Shown: positions 1 to 10,906 of the stretch, piece after piece
How the letters are laid out: every line of letters starts with the position of its first letter
How positions within the stretch are numbered: the first letter of the stretch is position 1
From: Halomonas caseinilytica
GTDB taxonomy: Bacteria > Pseudomonadota > Gammaproteobacteria > Pseudomonadales > Halomonadaceae
Direction of reading: 5' to 3'
Length of the DNA stretch: 64,000 nucleotides
Assembly (NCBI RefSeq): GCF_001662305.1
Contig: NZ_BDEP01000013.1
Span: 177,230 to 241,229, forward strand
Position numbers and translations under genes: made by a program
Notes under the pieces: model-generated
Seen by the model: only the letters and a program-made list of their open reading frames with translations
What the model was told of the DNA's origin: nothing
Database searches by the model: none

Positions 1-174
1 CGTGACGTTCTCGGCACGCGCCTGGATCTGGACTTCGGGCTCCAGGTCGGTGCGCACGAAGACTATGCCAGTGTCGACGGGTGCGGGGCGCAGGGTCAGG
101 TAGACCTTCTTGCCGGAATGCAGGCCGACGCCAGTGGCGCGAATGACGTTCTTGAGCGTGCGTTGTCTAATCAT
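1..174 (-). CDS. lpxC: UDP-3-O-acyl-N-acetylglucosamine deacetylase LpxC (N-terminal part)
   Basis: LpxC is the zinc-dependent cytoplasmic deacetylase that commits UDP-3-O-acyl-GlcNAc to lipid A synthesis. Only the first 58 codons are inside the window; the gene continues past base 1. The visible N-terminus starts [20 protein letters not shown] and continues with [12 protein letters not shown], the characteristic LpxC opening. The catalytic zinc-binding part lies outside. It is the last gene of the dcw cluster, 112 bp after ftsZ, and the gap holds a candidate promoter of its own, so it need not depend only on ftsZ read-through. Confidence 0.96.
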   Translation of the reverse strand, partial: MIRQRTLKNVIRATGVGLHSGKKVYLTLRPAPVDTGIVFVRTDLEPEVQIQARAENVT

Positions 175-214
175 GGGCGTTCGCCAGGCAGTCGTTGATT
201 ATCAAACACCGTTC

Positions 215-243
215 ACTATAACACCGAACGCACGTTTCAACAA
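215..243 (-). promoter_or_regulatory. candidate sigma-70 promoter of lpxC
   Basis: Reading the minus strand, a -35-like TTGTTG (238-243) and a -10-like TATAGT (215-220) are separated by 17 bp in the AT-rich gap between ftsZ and lpxC. The -35 is only half consensus. I see no terminator hairpin between ftsZ and lpxC, so both read-through and independent transcription are possible. Confidence 0.45.
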
Positions 244-286
244 AAATAACATCATCGACCACTGCCTATGCGAACAATAAATCGCG

Positions 287-1474
287 TCAATCGGCCTGGC
301 GCCGCAGGAAGGCCGGAATGTCCAGATAGTCATCCAGCTCCTGGGACTTGCGCGAATCCGACTGCGGCTGCGAGCGCGGAGATTCCTGCGGCTCCGGCTT
401 GGACGCAGCGGCGGTACGGTTCTGATGCGCGCGACTGGCAGCCGCCTGTTGCCGCACGGCAGCCGCATCGCTGCGACGCGTTGCCTCGCGATTCGCCGTC
501 GAAGTCTGACGCTGCTGGCCATCCAGGCCGGCCGCCACCACGGTAACGCGCAGCTCGTCGCTCATCTCCATGTCGATGGAAGTACCGACGACGATGGTCG
601 CATCCTGGGACGCAAATTCCTGAACCGTGGCACCCACGTCGTTGAACTCCCCGATGGAGAGATCCGGACCAGCGGTGATGTTGACCAGAATGCCCCGGGC
701 ACCGTGCAGATCGATGTCTTCGAGCAAGGGACTGCGGATGGCCTTCTCGGCCGCCTCGCGAGCGCGGTTCTCGCCAGTCGCGCCCCCCGTGCCCATCATT
801 GCCATGCCCATCTCGGACATCACGGTGCGCACGTCGGCGAAGTCGACGTTGATGATGCCGGGGCTGGTGATCAGCTCGGCGATGCCCTGAACGGCACCGA
901 GCAGGACGTCGTTGGCGGCGCTGAAGGCAGTCAGCAGGCTGGCGCTCTTGCCCAGCACCGACAGCAGCTTCTCGTTGGGAATGGTGATCAGCGAGTCGAC
1001 ATGCTCGGAGAGTTCCTTCATGCCCTCCTCGGCGGCCCGCATCCGCTTGGGCCCTTCGAAGGGGAAGGGACGCGTCACCACCGCGACGGTGAGGATGCCG
1101 AGTTCCTTGGCAACCTGCGCTACCACCGGTGCACCACCGGTTCCGGTTCCTCCGCCCATGCCGGCGGTGATGAAGACCATGTCGGCACCACCCAGCAGCT
1201 CGGCGATGCGCTCGCGATCCTCCATGGCCGCCTGACGGCCGACCTCGGGGCTGGCACCAGCTCCCAGGCCCTTGGTGATCTCGCTACCGAGCTGGAGAAC
1301 GGTCTTGGCCGACACGCTCTTCAGTGCTTGAGCATCGGTATTGGCACAGATGAACTCCACGCCTTCGATGCTGCTCTCGACCATGTGGTTGACGGCGTTG
1401 CCACCACCGCCACCGACACCGATCACCTTGATAACCGCACTGCTAGAAGGTGCGCTATCCACGAGTTCGAACAT
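287..1474 (-). CDS. ftsZ: cell division GTPase FtsZ
   Basis: FtsZ is the tubulin-like GTPase that forms the cytokinetic Z ring. The 395-residue protein has the nucleotide-binding start [16 protein letters not shown] (about 16-31), the tubulin signature GGGTGTG (107-113) and a C-terminal domain. These are followed by an Arg/Gln/Ser-rich flexible linker (about 315-375). The end, [15 protein letters not shown], is the conserved C-terminal peptide that binds FtsA, ZipA and other partners. It lies 34 bp downstream of ftsA in the usual ftsQ-ftsA-ftsZ order. Length is normal for a gammaproteobacterium. Confidence 0.99.
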   Translation of the reverse strand: MFELVDSAPSSSAVIKVIGVGGGGGNAVNHMVESSIEGVEFICANTDAQALKSVSAKTVLQLGSEITKGLGAGASPEVGRQAAMEDRERIAELLGGADMVFITAGMGGGTGTGGAPVVAQVAKELGILTVAVVTRPFPFEGPKRMRAAEEGMKELSEHVDSLITIPNEKLLSVLGKSASLLTAFSAANDVLLGAVQGIAELITSPGIINVDFADVRTVMSEMGMAMMGTGGATGENRAREAAEKAIRSPLLEDIDLHGARGILVNITAGPDLSIGEFNDVGATVQEFASQDATIVVGTSIDMEMSDELRVTVVAAGLDGQQRQTSTANREATRRSDAAAVRQQAAASRAHQNRTAAASKPEPQESPRSQPQSDSRKSQELDDYLDIPAFLRRQAD

Positions 1475-1508
1475 TAGCCCCGTCTCCTGGACCGCTCGGG
1501 CGGCCCTG

Positions 1509-2798
1509 TCAGAAATTTCCTTTGAACCAGCTCTTGAGCCTTACCAGCGCCGGAATCCCTTCCTCTGGTCCACGCCGGGAGACGTCTTCCCGTCTCGGTT
1601 GCGCCGAGAAGCCACCATCGCGCTCCGGATGGCCGAGTCCCTGACGGGTCTCATTCAGAGCGTAATGTAGCAAACCGACCCCCGTCGAATAAATCGGGTT
1701 ACGCACCACATCGGCCAGCCCGCGGACATTCTGCGGGCAAGCGATGCGCACCGGCATGTGGAAGATCTCTTCGGCCAACTCGACGACGCCTTCCATGCGT
1801 GCCGTGCCTCCGGTCAATACCACACCGGCAGCCACCAGATCCTCGTAACCGCTGCGCCGCAATTCGTCACGCACCAGGGTGAAAAGTTCCTCGTAACGAG
1901 GCTCCACCACCTCGGCCAGCGACTGCCGCGACAGATCGCGAGCCGCCCGATCGCCGACGCTGGGCACCTTGATCATTTCGTCGCTGGAAGCCATCTGCGT
2001 CAGTGCGCAGGCATACTTGACCTTGATTTCCTCGGCATGCTGGGTCGGCGTGCGCAGCGCCATGGCAATATCGTTGGTCACCTGATCCCCGGCAATGGGA
2101 ATCACCGCCGTATGACGGATGGCGCCTTCGGTGAATACGGCGATATCGGTCGTTCCCCCTCCGATATCCACCACGCACACGCCGAGCTCACGCTCATCCT
2201 CGGTCAGCACGGCATGGCTGGACGCCAGTTGCTCGAGGATGATGGCGTCCACGTCGAGCCCGCAGCGGCGCACGCACTTCTCAATGTTCTGTACCGCGTT
2301 GAGCGCCGCGGTGACCAGATGCACCCGCGCCTCGAGACGTACCCCGGACATGCCCAGGGGCTCGCGAATACCGCCCTGGGTATCGATGGCAAACTCCTGG
2401 GGCAGCACGTGCAAGACGCGCTGCCCCTCGGAAATGGCCCGCGCACGGGCCGAATCGATGACGCGATCGATGTCGGAAGAGGCGACTTCTCGCTCCTTGA
2501 TCGCCACCACACCGTCGGAATTCATCGAGCTGATATGGCTCCCGGCGATTCCCACGTACACGGAATGAATATCGCAACCGGCCATGAGCTCGGCCTCTTC
2601 CACGGCGCGCTGAATCGACTGCACCGTGGACTCGATGTTGATCACCACCCCTTTCTTCATTCCTCGAGAGGGGTGGGAGCCGATACCGGCGATTTCAATT
2701 CCGCCATCGTCCGTGGGCTGCCCCACGATCGCCACGACCTTGGATGTTCCGATATCCAGCCCGACTACCATATTGGACACATTGGAAGGACCTGCCAT
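1509..2798 (-). CDS. ftsA: cell division protein FtsA
   Basis: FtsA is the actin-like ATPase that tethers FtsZ filaments to the membrane and recruits later division proteins. The 429-residue protein opens with the actin-family phosphate-1 motif [16 protein letters not shown] (about 11-26), has a second phosphate loop in [14 protein letters not shown] (about 208-221), and ends in the amphipathic membrane-targeting helix LKSWFKGNF. Unlike the tightly packed genes before it, ftsA is separated from ftsQ by a 197-bp AT-rich gap that contains a perfect -10 hexamer, suggesting separate control of ftsA-ftsZ. Confidence 0.98.
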   Translation of the reverse strand: MAGPSNVSNMVVGLDIGTSKVVAIVGQPTDDGGIEIAGIGSHPSRGMKKGVVINIESTVQSIQRAVEEAELMAGCDIHSVYVGIAGSHISSMNSDGVVAIKEREVASSDIDRVIDSARARAISEGQRVLHVLPQEFAIDTQGGIREPLGMSGVRLEARVHLVTAALNAVQNIEKCVRRCGLDVDAIILEQLASSHAVLTEDERELGVCVVDIGGGTTDIAVFTEGAIRHTAVIPIAGDQVTNDIAMALRTPTQHAEEIKVKYACALTQMASSDEMIKVPSVGDRAARDLSRQSLAEVVEPRYEELFTLVRDELRRSGYEDLVAAGVVLTGGTARMEGVVELAEEIFHMPVRIACPQNVRGLADVVRNPIYSTGVGLLHYALNETRQGLGHPERDGGFSAQPRREDVSRRGPEEGIPALVRLKSWFKGNF

Positions 2799-2867
2799 GA
2801 GCCGGGAATTCTCCTCGAGCCAGACCCGCTAGGGGAAATGCATGTTTGTCACGAAAAATCTGGACTA

Positions 2868-2873
2868 ATTATA
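2868..2873 (-). promoter_or_regulatory. candidate -10 element upstream of ftsA
   Basis: The minus strand reads TATAAT here, 70 bp before the ftsA start, in the unusually long ftsQ-ftsA gap (2799-2995). No good -35 lies 16-18 bp upstream (the best is GGTGGA), so this is a tentative ftsA-ftsZ promoter. The rest of the gap has A/T-rich runs but no open frame that I would call a gene. Confidence 0.35.
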
Positions 2874-2995
2874 GGAACAACTTACGCCGTTCCACCAGCC
2901 CGTAACCGAAAAACGTGTCTTAACGATACGGTTATTTTCGCATTAAAGGAATCCCCCCAGGCCACGTCGGGCGGACAATTCGGCAATTCGATCGG

Positions 2996-3721
2996 TTAGC
3001 CTTCCGCTTTCGAATCGCTTTCGACGGGTTCCGTTTCACCATGCCAGGCAACGGCGACACCATTGGGATAACGAAGATCGATGTAGCGAATGTGCGACGC
3101 CCATTCACCCAGCTCTCGACGCCAGGCAGCCTCGAAGCGCTCCAGGCGCCCAGAGCGATGATTACGTCCCAGCATCACCCAGACACCGTCATCCAACTGG
3201 AAGCGCCAGGCCCCCCTCGCCTCAAGCCGCAACTGGCGTACGTCGAGCCCTTGGTCGGCAAAACGCGACACCAGTTGATCATGATAAGCCAGCACCTCAG
3301 GGCCGCTGCCTTCAGGGCCGGACAGATCCGGCAATCCCTCCGGCGGCGTCACGGGGGCGAAGGAGAAAGGTTCGCCTTGCGCATTCAGCAACCGATCATC
3401 GTTCCAGCGCGCTACCGGCACCTGCTCTTCCAGTTCGAAACGCAGGGCATTGGGCCACTCGCGATGCACCCTCACCTCGCGCAACCAACCAATATCCCTG
3501 GCTCGCTCCCGCAAGGTATCGATATCCACCGACAACCAGGTCTGTCCCTGGACGAGCGGCGCCAGGCGATCCCGCAGGTAATCAGCACTGACATGGTGCA
3601 ACTCGCCTCCGATGGAGACGCGCTCGATGGGACGATCCAGCCAGAGCCAAAGGGCTCGCCCTCCGGCGCCGAGCAAGAGCATCAGCAGCACAATACCGAT
3701 GAGGGAGGAACGACGCGCCAT
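2996..3721 (-). CDS. ftsQ: cell division protein FtsQ
   Basis: FtsQ is a bitopic division protein that forms a scaffold with FtsB and FtsL. The 241-residue protein has a short cytoplasmic start (MARRSSL), a single membrane segment (about 7-27, IGIVLLMLLLGAGGRALWLW), a POTRA domain (about 32-100; ends near the ELEEQVPVARW segment) and a beta domain. The frame stays open 57 bases upstream. I chose the MARR start because it falls 1 bp after the ddlB stop and puts the membrane segment at the N-terminus. This is the usual ddlB-ftsQ junction. Confidence 0.96.
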   Translation of the reverse strand: MARRSSLIGIVLLMLLLGAGGRALWLWLDRPIERVSIGGELHHVSADYLRDRLAPLVQGQTWLSVDIDTLRERARDIGWLREVRVHREWPNALRFELEEQVPVARWNDDRLLNAQGEPFSFAPVTPPEGLPDLSGPEGSGPEVLAYHDQLVSRFADQGLDVRQLRLEARGAWRFQLDDGVWVMLGRNHRSGRLERFEAAWRRELGEWASHIRYIDLRYPNGVAVAWHGETEPVESDSKAEG

Positions 3722-3722
3722 A

Positions 3723-4640
3723 TCAGTCGCACCGACCAGCGGTATCGAGGATACGCAAGACCAGCGCATCGAAGTCAATGCCGGCGTGAGCCGCGGCCTG
3801 GGGCACCAGGCTGTGATCCGTCATGCCCGGCACGGTATTGACCTCGAGCAACCAGAAACGCCCTTGCTCGTCGCGCATGACATCGACGCGCCCCCAGCCC
3901 TGGCAGCCAATGGCCTCGAAGGCCGCACGACAGAGCTCGGCCAGCCTTCGCTCTTCCGTTTCGGACAGACCGCACGGCAAGTGGTAAAGCGTTTCGTCGG
4001 ACAGGTATTTGGCTTCGTAATCATAGAAGCCACCCGGCACTTCCACGCGGATCGCCGGCAATTCCTCGTCGCCGATCAGCGACACCGTATATTCCTCGCC
4101 TTGAATGAAACGCTCGGCCATGACCCGCGTGTCATAACGCGCCGCATCCCGGTAGGCCGACGCCAGGGTTTCGGCGCTATCGACAATGGTGATGCCCAGG
4201 GTCGAGCCTTCGTGTACGGGCTTGACGATCAGCGGCAACCCGAGACGTTCCACCACGGCCTGCCAATCGGCGTCGGCCTTCAGCATCACGCATTCTGGGG
4301 TCGGCAGCCCCAGGGCCTGCCAGATCAGCTTGGTGCGCTGCTTGTCCATACCCAGCGCCGATGCCAGCACGCCGCTGCCAGTATAGGGAATGCCCAGCAA
4401 TTCCAGGGCGCCCTGCAGCGTTCCGTCCTCACCGCCCCGACCATGCAAGGCAATGAACACCCGATCCGGCGCCAGCGCCTCGAGTCCCGTCAATCCTCCT
4501 TCGGCCGGATCAAAGCCGATCGGCGCCACGCCGCTGCGCTCGAGCGCTCCCAGCACCGCCTCGCCGCTTTTCAGTGACACCTCACGTTCGGCGGAATCCC
4601 CACCGTAGAGCACCACCACCCGTCCATGGTCGACCGTCAT
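3723..4640 (-). CDS. ddlB: D-alanine--D-alanine ligase
   Basis: The cytoplasmic ATP-grasp enzyme joins two D-alanines with ATP to make the dipeptide that MurF adds to the peptidoglycan stem. At 305 residues it is typical of DdlB. The start [19 protein letters not shown] (about 8-26) is the N-terminal substrate loop. [19 protein letters not shown] (about 65-83) and the ATP-grasp end [18 protein letters not shown] (about 268-285) are diagnostic. Its ATG overlaps the murC stop as ATGA, which implies coupled translation. Confidence 0.98.
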   Translation of the reverse strand: MTVDHGRVVVLYGGDSAEREVSLKSGEAVLGALERSGVAPIGFDPAEGGLTGLEALAPDRVFIALHGRGGEDGTLQGALELLGIPYTGSGVLASALGMDKQRTKLIWQALGLPTPECVMLKADADWQAVVERLGLPLIVKPVHEGSTLGITIVDSAETLASAYRDAARYDTRVMAERFIQGEEYTVSLIGDEELPAIRVEVPGGFYDYEAKYLSDETLYHLPCGLSETEERRLAELCRAAFEAIGCQGWGRVDVMRDEQGRFWLLEVNTVPGMTDHSLVPQAAAHAGIDFDALVLRILDTAGRCD

Positions 4641-6049
4641 AGATTCACCTCGTCAAGTACCAGCCTGGCATCGGAAAGCTGCTGGGAGATCCCGCCCACA
4701 TCACCGGCGCCCTGGGTGATCAGGATATCACCGGGGCACAATACCTTGGCCAGCAGCTCCGGCAGCTCGCTCTTGTCCTGCACGAAGATCGGATCGACCT
4801 CGCCGCGCTGCCGAATGGAGCCTGCCAGGGTACGGCCATCGGCTCCCAGCAGCGGCGACTCGCCGGCACTGTAGACATCCAGCAGCAGCAGCGTATCGAC
4901 TCCCGCCAGCACGCGCACGAAATCCTCGAACAGGTCACGGGTGCGCGAATAGCGATGCGGCTGATAGACCATCACCAGACGACGCTCGGGCCAACCGTCG
5001 CGGACCGCCTTGATCACCATCTCCACTTCCCGGGGATGATGGCCGTAATCGTCCACCAGCATGACCTCGCCCTCGCCTCGTGGCGCAGCGAAATGGCCAT
5101 GCACCTGGAAACGACGCCCGACGCCGGCAAAGCTCTCCAGGCCGCGCAGAATGGCCGCGTCATCGACTCCCGCGTCACTGGCCACCGCGATGGCGGCCAG
5201 GGCGTTCAGGGCGTTGTGCTCGCCGGGCATGGCCAGGCGTACCGCAAGCGGCGCCAGGCCATCGGGACGGCGTGCGGTGAAGCTCACCTCGCCCCCATTC
5301 TGCTTGAAATCCTCGAGCCGATAATCGGCATCCTCGCTGAACCCGTAGGTGACGAACTGGCGATTGACCCGCTCGATCAACCCGCGCACGTTGGCATCAT
5401 CGATGCAAAGTACCGCCAGCCCATAGAAGGGCAAGTTGTGCAGGAACTCGATGAAGGTTTGCTTGAGTCGCTCGAAATCGCCGCCGTAGGTCGCCATATG
5501 GTCGGCATCGATGTTGGTGACGATGGCGACCATGGGTTGCAGGTGCAGGAAGGAGGCATCCGATTCGTCGGCTTCGGCCACCAGGTAGTCGCCCTCGCCC
5601 AGGCGCGCATTGACACCGGCGCTGGTCAGGCGACCGCCGATCACGAAGGTCGGATCGAGTCCGCCTTCACCGAGCAGGGTCGCGGTCAGGCTGGTCGTGG
5701 TCGTCTTGCCATGGGTACCGGCCACGGCGATACCATGGCGAAAGCGCATCAACTCGGCGAGCATCTCGGCCCGACGCACCACCGGTATGCGATTCTCCTG
5801 TGCCCAGCGAATCTCGGGGTTGGTGTCGTCGACCGCTGTCGAGACCACCACCACATCGGCCTCCCGGGCGTTTTCCTCGGCATGGCCGATGGCAACCGCA
5901 ATGCCGCATTCTCGCAGGCGTGCCACCACCGGCGAGAGCTTGAGGTCACTGCCACTGACCGCATATCCCTGATTGGCCAGCACTTCGGCGATGCCGCACA
6001 TGCCGGCTCCGCCGATACCGACAAAGTGAATACGCCGGATGCGGCGCAT
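4637..6049 (-). CDS. murC: UDP-N-acetylmuramate--L-alanine ligase
   Basis: MurC adds L-Ala to UDP-MurNAc, the first step of stem peptide synthesis. The 470-residue protein has an N-terminal Rossmann start [19 protein letters not shown], the ATP-binding loop [11 protein letters not shown] (about 115-125) and [10 protein letters not shown] in the C-terminal domain. The start is uncertain. I chose the ATG at MRRIRRIHF because GAGG sits about 8 nt upstream. A TTG at 6118 in the same frame, overlapping the murG stop and preceded by GGAGA, would add 23 residues and is a real alternative. Confidence 0.95.
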   Translation of the reverse strand: MRRIRRIHFVGIGGAGMCGIAEVLANQGYAVSGSDLKLSPVVARLRECGIAVAIGHAEENAREADVVVVSTAVDDTNPEIRWAQENRIPVVRRAEMLAELMRFRHGIAVAGTHGKTTTTSLTATLLGEGGLDPTFVIGGRLTSAGVNARLGEGDYLVAEADESDASFLHLQPMVAIVTNIDADHMATYGGDFERLKQTFIEFLHNLPFYGLAVLCIDDANVRGLIERVNRQFVTYGFSEDADYRLEDFKQNGGEVSFTARRPDGLAPLAVRLAMPGEHNALNALAAIAVASDAGVDDAAILRGLESFAGVGRRFQVHGHFAAPRGEGEVMLVDDYGHHPREVEMVIKAVRDGWPERRLVMVYQPHRYSRTRDLFEDFVRVLAGVDTLLLLDVYSAGESPLLGADGRTLAGSIRQRGEVDPIFVQDKSELPELLAKVLCPGDILITQGAGDVGGISQQLSDARLVLDEVNL

Positions 6050-6110
6050 CCCCAACCCTCGACCATGACGGGGCAGGGTCGACTGACCGGGGACCTGCCC
6101 TAGGCTGTCA

Positions 6111-7196
6111 TCACTCAAAACCTGTCTCCATGCAGCCGGCCGCCAGGCGTTCCATGGCATCGAGGCGTGCGCAGCGCCGAGCCTGTGACGCCATGGCGGC
6201 CAATGTATCGGGATCCAGCAGCGTCGCCAGCCGTTCGGCCAGCGCCGCCGCACTCATTTCATCCTGGGGCATCAGCGAGGCAGCCCCCTCCTCCACCAGT
6301 GCCGACGCATTGGCCGTCTGATGATCATCCACCGCATGCGGATACGGTACGAACAATGCCGGCTTGGCAGCCGCCGCCAGCTCCGCCACCGTCAGGGCGC
6401 CGGCACGACACACCACCAGATCGGCCCAATCGTAGGCCTGTGCCATGTCGTCGATGAAGTCCGACACCCGCGCCTCGATGGCATACTCGGCATAGCCTGC
6501 TCGGGTCGGTTCATCCTTGTCACGGCCCGCCTGGTGATACACCTCGGGGCGACGCTCGGCCGAGAGCTGCGACAGAGCCTCGGGAAGCCGCTCGTTCAGC
6601 GCCTTGGCCCCCAGCGACCCTCCCACCACCAGCAGGCGCAAAGGGCGTTCGCGCATCGCGGCGGCCTCTCGTGGCTGCTCGCCGAGTGCCGCGATGTCGT
6701 TCCTGACCGGATTGCCGACCACCTCGCCACGCCCAGGAAAGGCTTGGGGAAAGGCCGCGAAGGTCCGTCTGGCCAGGCGCGACAGCACACGGTTGGTCAA
6801 GCCGGCGACCGCATTCTGCTCATGAATCACCAGAGGGCGACGGCCGAGCCAGGCGGCCAACCCACCCGGGCCACTGGCAAAGCCACCAAGGCCCACCACC
6901 AGTTGCGGGTCGAAATCCCGCATGACCTGACGGGCCTGGCAGATCGCCCTCGCCAGCCGCCAGGGCGCGGCCAACCACCCGGTCACGCCATTGCCCCGCA
7001 AGCCGCTCACGGCAATGCGGTGCAGGGGAATGCCGGCCTCCGGCACCAGACGGTTCTCGATCCCCTTCGGGCTGCCCAGCCACTGAACCTCGACGCCCCG
7101 CTCGCCGAGTGCACGAGCCAGCGACAGGGCGGGTATCACATGCCCGCCGGTGCCTCCGGCCATGATCAACACTCGGCGGGTCTGGTCGTCACTCAT
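6111..7196 (-). CDS. murG: UDP-GlcNAc:undecaprenyl-PP-MurNAc-pentapeptide GlcNAc transferase MurG
   Basis: MurG is the peripheral inner-face glycosyltransferase that turns lipid I into lipid II. The 361-residue protein has the glycine-rich loop [16 protein letters not shown] (about 12-27), which contacts the undecaprenyl diphosphate, and a second glycine loop in [18 protein letters not shown]. Between them is a GT-B fold with the acceptor motif [15 protein letters not shown]. Its ATG overlaps the ftsW stop (ATGA), so it is probably translationally coupled. Confidence 0.98.
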   Translation of the reverse strand: MSDDQTRRVLIMAGGTGGHVIPALSLARALGERGVEVQWLGSPKGIENRLVPEAGIPLHRIAVSGLRGNGVTGWLAAPWRLARAICQARQVMRDFDPQLVVGLGGFASGPGGLAAWLGRRPLVIHEQNAVAGLTNRVLSRLARRTFAAFPQAFPGRGEVVGNPVRNDIAALGEQPREAAAMRERPLRLLVVGGSLGAKALNERLPEALSQLSAERRPEVYHQAGRDKDEPTRAGYAEYAIEARVSDFIDDMAQAYDWADLVVCRAGALTVAELAAAAKPALFVPYPHAVDDHQTANASALVEEGAASLMPQDEMSAAALAERLATLLDPDTLAAMASQARRCARLDAMERLAAGCMETGFE

Positions 7197-8383
7197 GATC
7201 GGGCCTCGCTCGTCCTCGGTGCGGTGGGCTGCTCGCGACGTCTGGCCTGCCGCGTTTCAATGTCCGTTCGCAGCAGCATGCCGACCATCACCGCACTGAT
7301 GACCAGGCTGGATCCCCCATAGCTGAGCAGCGGTAACGTCAATCCCTTGGTCGGCAGCATGCCGGTGCTCACCGCAATGTTGATGAACGCCTGAGCGCCT
7401 ATCACCAGGGCAATGCCATAGCAGAGATAGGCGGCAAAGGGGCGCTTGGCCAGTTCGGCACGACGCCCCACCGCCATGGCACGCCACACCAGCAAGGCGA
7501 ACAGGCCGATCACGGCGATGGCCCCCACCATGCCCAGCTCCTCGGCCAGCACGGCGAACACGAAGTCTGTGTGAGCCTCGGGAAGATAGAAGAGCTTCTG
7601 CACACTGTTGCCGAGCCCGGTACCGAACCATTCTCCTCGACCGAAGGCGATCAACGCCTGGGTGAGCTGATAACCACTGGCAAACTGGTCGGCCCAAGGA
7701 TCAACGAAGCTGGTCAGGCGTGCCATGCGATAGGGTTCGGCGATGGCCAACACGGTACCCAGCGCTGCCACCAGCAGCATCAACAGCAGGAAACGCCCCC
7801 AGGGCGCCCCTGCCATCAGCAACATGCCCATGACGCAGCCTGTCATGACCACCACCGCGCCATAATCCGGCTCGAGGATCAGCAGAATCCCGATGACCGC
7901 CATCACCATCAGCGGCCGCAGGAAAGCCCCCCACTGACGACGTACCTGGGGCAGAAAGCGCTCCAGATACCCCGCCAGGTAGACGATCAAGCAGAGTTTG
8001 GCGATTTCGGAGGCCTGCAGGTTCAGGGGGATGCCGGGCACCGATAGCCAACGCCGGCTGCCATTGACCTCGCGGCCCACCACCAGCACCAGGGCCAGCA
8101 TGGCCAGGCCGACGAGCAGCAGCAAGGGGCCATTGGCCTTCCACCAGGCAAGCGGTATGCGCAGGACCACCAGCGCGATCCCCATGGACACGAGCACAAA
8201 GACGCCATGCCGGATGCTGAAATACCAAGGGTTGCCGGTAAGGCTGGTAGCGACCTCCGTGGACGCGGAGGTGACCATGACCCAGCCGATCAGCAACAGC
8301 GACAAGGTGGCCACCAGCAACCAGCCATCGCAGATATGATCCCGGGTCGACAGTTCTTCACGCAAACGGGAAAGACGCCTCAT
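7193..8383 (-). CDS. ftsW: peptidoglycan glycosyltransferase FtsW
   Basis: FtsW is the SEDS-family polymerase that works with FtsI at the septum. The 396-residue polytopic protein has about ten hydrophobic segments and the family signatures YLPEAHTDFVFAVLAEELG (large periplasmic loop) and GMLPTKGLTLPLLSYGGSS near the C-terminus. The frame is open further upstream, but the MRRLSRLREEL start overlaps the murD stop by 4 bp and gives the normal short cytoplasmic N-terminus. Confidence 0.97.
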   Translation of the reverse strand: MRRLSRLREELSTRDHICDGWLLVATLSLLLIGWVMVTSASTEVATSLTGNPWYFSIRHGVFVLVSMGIALVVLRIPLAWWKANGPLLLLVGLAMLALVLVVGREVNGSRRWLSVPGIPLNLQASEIAKLCLIVYLAGYLERFLPQVRRQWGAFLRPLMVMAVIGILLILEPDYGAVVVMTGCVMGMLLMAGAPWGRFLLLMLLVAALGTVLAIAEPYRMARLTSFVDPWADQFASGYQLTQALIAFGRGEWFGTGLGNSVQKLFYLPEAHTDFVFAVLAEELGMVGAIAVIGLFALLVWRAMAVGRRAELAKRPFAAYLCYGIALVIGAQAFINIAVSTGMLPTKGLTLPLLSYGGSSLVISAVMVGMLLRTDIETRQARRREQPTAPRTSEARS

Positions 8384-9768
8384 GTTGCCTCCTTGCTCAA
8401 GCGTCGCTCGACGGCCTGCCGGAAAGCCTCGCCACGTGCCTGGTAACCCGGAAATTGATCGAGACTGGCGCAGGCCGGCGAGAGCAGCACGCAATCGCCG
8501 GGCGCCGCGATCTCGCGGGCCCGCTCCATGGCAGCCGCCAGGTCCTCGACCCGCTGCAAGGGCAGAGCTTCCTCGAGCGCGGCCTCGAGCTGATCCGCAT
8601 CGCGCCCGAAGAGGATCGCCGCTCGCCCGTATCGACGAAGAGGATCGGCCAGCGGCGTGAAATCGGCCCCCTTGCCGACACCGCCTGCCAGCAGGATCAC
8701 GCGCCCTTCCAGAGTCGGCCCGATGCCGGCGATGGCGGCCAGGGTCGCTCCGACATTGGTACCTTTGGAATCATTGATCCAGCGCACGCCATCGACATCA
8801 GCGATCCATTCGCAACGATGCGGCAACCCACCGAAGCGTTCCAGCACCCTGACCATGTCGGCCATCGGCAGCCCGAGACGATGCCCCATGGCCAGGGCCG
8901 CCAAGGCATTGGCCTGATGATGAAGCCCTTGCAGCCGCAAGGCATCGGCAGGCATCAGGGGCATGTCGCCATGCATCAGCCAGGTACGCGATCCATTGCC
9001 GTCATCGTGAGGCGCGATTCCCCATTCCCCGGGGCCGGGCGCATGGGTAGAAAAACGATCGAGTGCCGGCAGCGGGTTCGCCGGCCAGGTCTGCGGATCT
9101 TCGGCATTGACCACACCATGCGCGGCACCGCGAAAGATACCGAGCTTGGCGGCGCGGTAGCCAGCCATGTCGCCATGGCGGTCCAGATGATCCTCCGAGA
9201 GATTGAGAAAGGCTGCCGTTGCAGCGCCGAGCCGGGGGGTGGTCTCGAGCTGGAAGCTCGACAGCTCCAGCACATAGAGCTCGGCATCGGGAACCTCGGC
9301 CAGCAGATCCAGAGCGGCGGTACCCAGATTGCCACCTACCGCCACTCGCCAGCCCGCCTCGGCCGCCATCTCGCTCAACAAGGTCGTGACCGTGGACTTT
9401 GCATTGGCACCGGTAATGGCCGCGACGGGGGAACGACAGGCACGCGTGAACAGGGCCATCTCCCCTACCACCATTGGGTCACCGGATTCACCGGCCAGCC
9501 CTTTCAGCGCCTCCAGCTCGGGCAGATGCGGATCCACCCCGGGGCTGACCACCACCTCCCGAGCCTCGCGCATGTCGAGATCGGCCAGCGAGCCGCAATG
9601 CACCTCGATGTTCGGATGCGCTTCCCTGAAGGCATCGAGCCCCGGCGGTGCATCGCGGGTATCGGCCACCATGCAGGGCCGGCCCAGGCGCTCCAGGTGA
9701 CGACAGATGGCGCGCCCCGATATACCGAGCCCGACCACCAGCGTGACTCCCTTGGGCACCTTGACCAT
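8380..9768 (-). CDS. murD: UDP-N-acetylmuramoyl-L-alanine--D-glutamate ligase
   Basis: MurD adds D-Glu to UDP-MurNAc-L-Ala in the cytoplasm. The 462-residue protein begins MVKVPKGVTLVVGLGISGRA, a Rossmann loop. The ATP loop reads AITGANAKSTVTTL (about 109-122); Ala in place of the second Gly of GxxGKST is, as I recall, common in pseudomonads. The downstream motif WINDSKGTNVGATLAAI is typical of MurD. The start was chosen for its position after the mraY gap and the Rossmann segment starting near residue 8; the upstream open frame is not MurD-like. Confidence 0.97.
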   Translation of the reverse strand: MVKVPKGVTLVVGLGISGRAICRHLERLGRPCMVADTRDAPPGLDAFREAHPNIEVHCGSLADLDMREAREVVVSPGVDPHLPELEALKGLAGESGDPMVVGEMALFTRACRSPVAAITGANAKSTVTTLLSEMAAEAGWRVAVGGNLGTAALDLLAEVPDAELYVLELSSFQLETTPRLGAATAAFLNLSEDHLDRHGDMAGYRAAKLGIFRGAAHGVVNAEDPQTWPANPLPALDRFSTHAPGPGEWGIAPHDDGNGSRTWLMHGDMPLMPADALRLQGLHHQANALAALAMGHRLGLPMADMVRVLERFGGLPHRCEWIADVDGVRWINDSKGTNVGATLAAIAGIGPTLEGRVILLAGGVGKGADFTPLADPLRRYGRAAILFGRDADQLEAALEEALPLQRVEDLAAAMERAREIAAPGDCVLLSPACASLDQFPGYQARGEAFRQAVERRLSKEAT

Positions 9769-9815
9769 GAACGGCTCCTCGCATGGACGACGACTTCCGG
9801 TTCCGCGCGGGAACC

Positions 9816-10898
9816 TCAACGAATCTTCAGCGTGGCCAGCCCCAGCAGCACCAGCACGACCGTGATGATCCAGAAACGCACGATGACTCGTGGTTCCGGC
9901 CATCCCTTCAGCTCATAGTGGTGGTGCAGCGGCGCCATGCGGAAGATGCGACGGCCGGTCAGCTTGTAGGACCCAACCTGCAGGATCACCGACACGGTTT
10001 CCATGACGAAGATACCGCCCATGATGAACAGCACGATCTCCTGGCGCACGATGACCGCCACGACACCGAGTGCCGCGCCCAGCGCCAGGGCCCCCACATC
10101 GCCCATGAAGACCTGGGCCGGATAGGTGTTGAACCACAGAAAGCCCAGGCCAGCGCCGGCAATAGTGGCGCAGAACACCGCCAGCTCGCCCGCCCCGGGG
10201 ATCATCGGGATCTGGAGATACTCGGCGAACACCGCGTTGCCGCTGGCATAGGCGAACACCGCAAGCCCCATGGCCACCAGCACGGTAGGCATGATCGCCA
10301 GCCCATCGAGGCCGTCGGTGAGGTTCACGGCATTGGAGCTGCCGACGATCACCAGATAGCTGAGCAGGATGTAGAAGATGCCCAGCGGGAACACGAACTC
10401 CTTGAACAGCGGCACGATCAGGCTCGTTTCCACCGGCGAGGCGGCGGTGACATAGAGGATGAACGCGGCTGCCAGGCCGATCACCGACTGCCAGAAGTAC
10501 TTCCAACGGGCCGGCAGGCCACGCGGGTTCTTCTCCACCACCTTGCGGTAGTCGTCGACCCAGCCGATGGCCCCGAAGCCCAGGGTCACCGCCAGCACGA
10601 CCCAGACATAGTGGTTGGTGAGATCGCCCCACAGCAGGGTGCTGACGGCGATGGCCATGAGGATCATGGCCCCGCCCATGGTTGGCGTCCCGGCCTTGGA
10701 TAGATGGGACTGCGGGCCGTCATCGCGCACGGCCTGGCCGATCTGGCGCTCCACCAGCCGGCGAATGACCACCGGCCCCAACCAGAGGCAAAGGATCAGG
10801 GCCGTCAGAGTCCCCAGGATCATCCGCAGGGTCAGATAGTTGAATACGTTGAAGGCGCTCTGAAATTGCGCCAGAAAGTCAGCCAGAAAAAGCAGCAT
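9816..10898 (-). CDS. mraY: phospho-N-acetylmuramoyl-pentapeptide-transferase MraY
   Basis: MraY transfers phospho-MurNAc-pentapeptide to undecaprenyl phosphate, making lipid I in the inner membrane. The 360-residue polytopic protein has the catalytic aspartates in [20 protein letters not shown] (about 111-130) and the motif [19 protein letters not shown] (about 193-211). It also has the [14 protein letters not shown] motif near the C-terminus (about 324-337). Length equals the E. coli protein. It lies between murF (8 bp) and murD (47 bp) in normal dcw order. Confidence 0.98.
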   Translation of the reverse strand: MLLFLADFLAQFQSAFNVFNYLTLRMILGTLTALILCLWLGPVVIRRLVERQIGQAVRDDGPQSHLSKAGTPTMGGAMILMAIAVSTLLWGDLTNHYVWVVLAVTLGFGAIGWVDDYRKVVEKNPRGLPARWKYFWQSVIGLAAAFILYVTAASPVETSLIVPLFKEFVFPLGIFYILLSYLVIVGSSNAVNLTDGLDGLAIMPTVLVAMGLAVFAYASGNAVFAEYLQIPMIPGAGELAVFCATIAGAGLGFLWFNTYPAQVFMGDVGALALGAALGVVAVIVRQEIVLFIMGGIFVMETVSVILQVGSYKLTGRRIFRMAPLHHHYELKGWPEPRVIVRFWIITVVLVLLGLATLKIR

Positions 10899-10906
10899 GT
10901 AATGCG

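Noticed and set aside
425..1477. Long plus-strand open frames opposite ftsZ (also 1758-2999 opposite ftsA and 8455-9918 opposite murD)
   Set aside because: In GC-rich DNA the frame opposite a real gene stays open by codon bias. The products are His/Gly/Asp-rich shadows without family motifs.
9420..9470. MurD ATP loop reads GANAKST rather than GSNGKST
   Set aside because: As I recall, pseudomonad MurD proteins also have Ala at the second position, so this is lineage variation and not a sign of inactivation.
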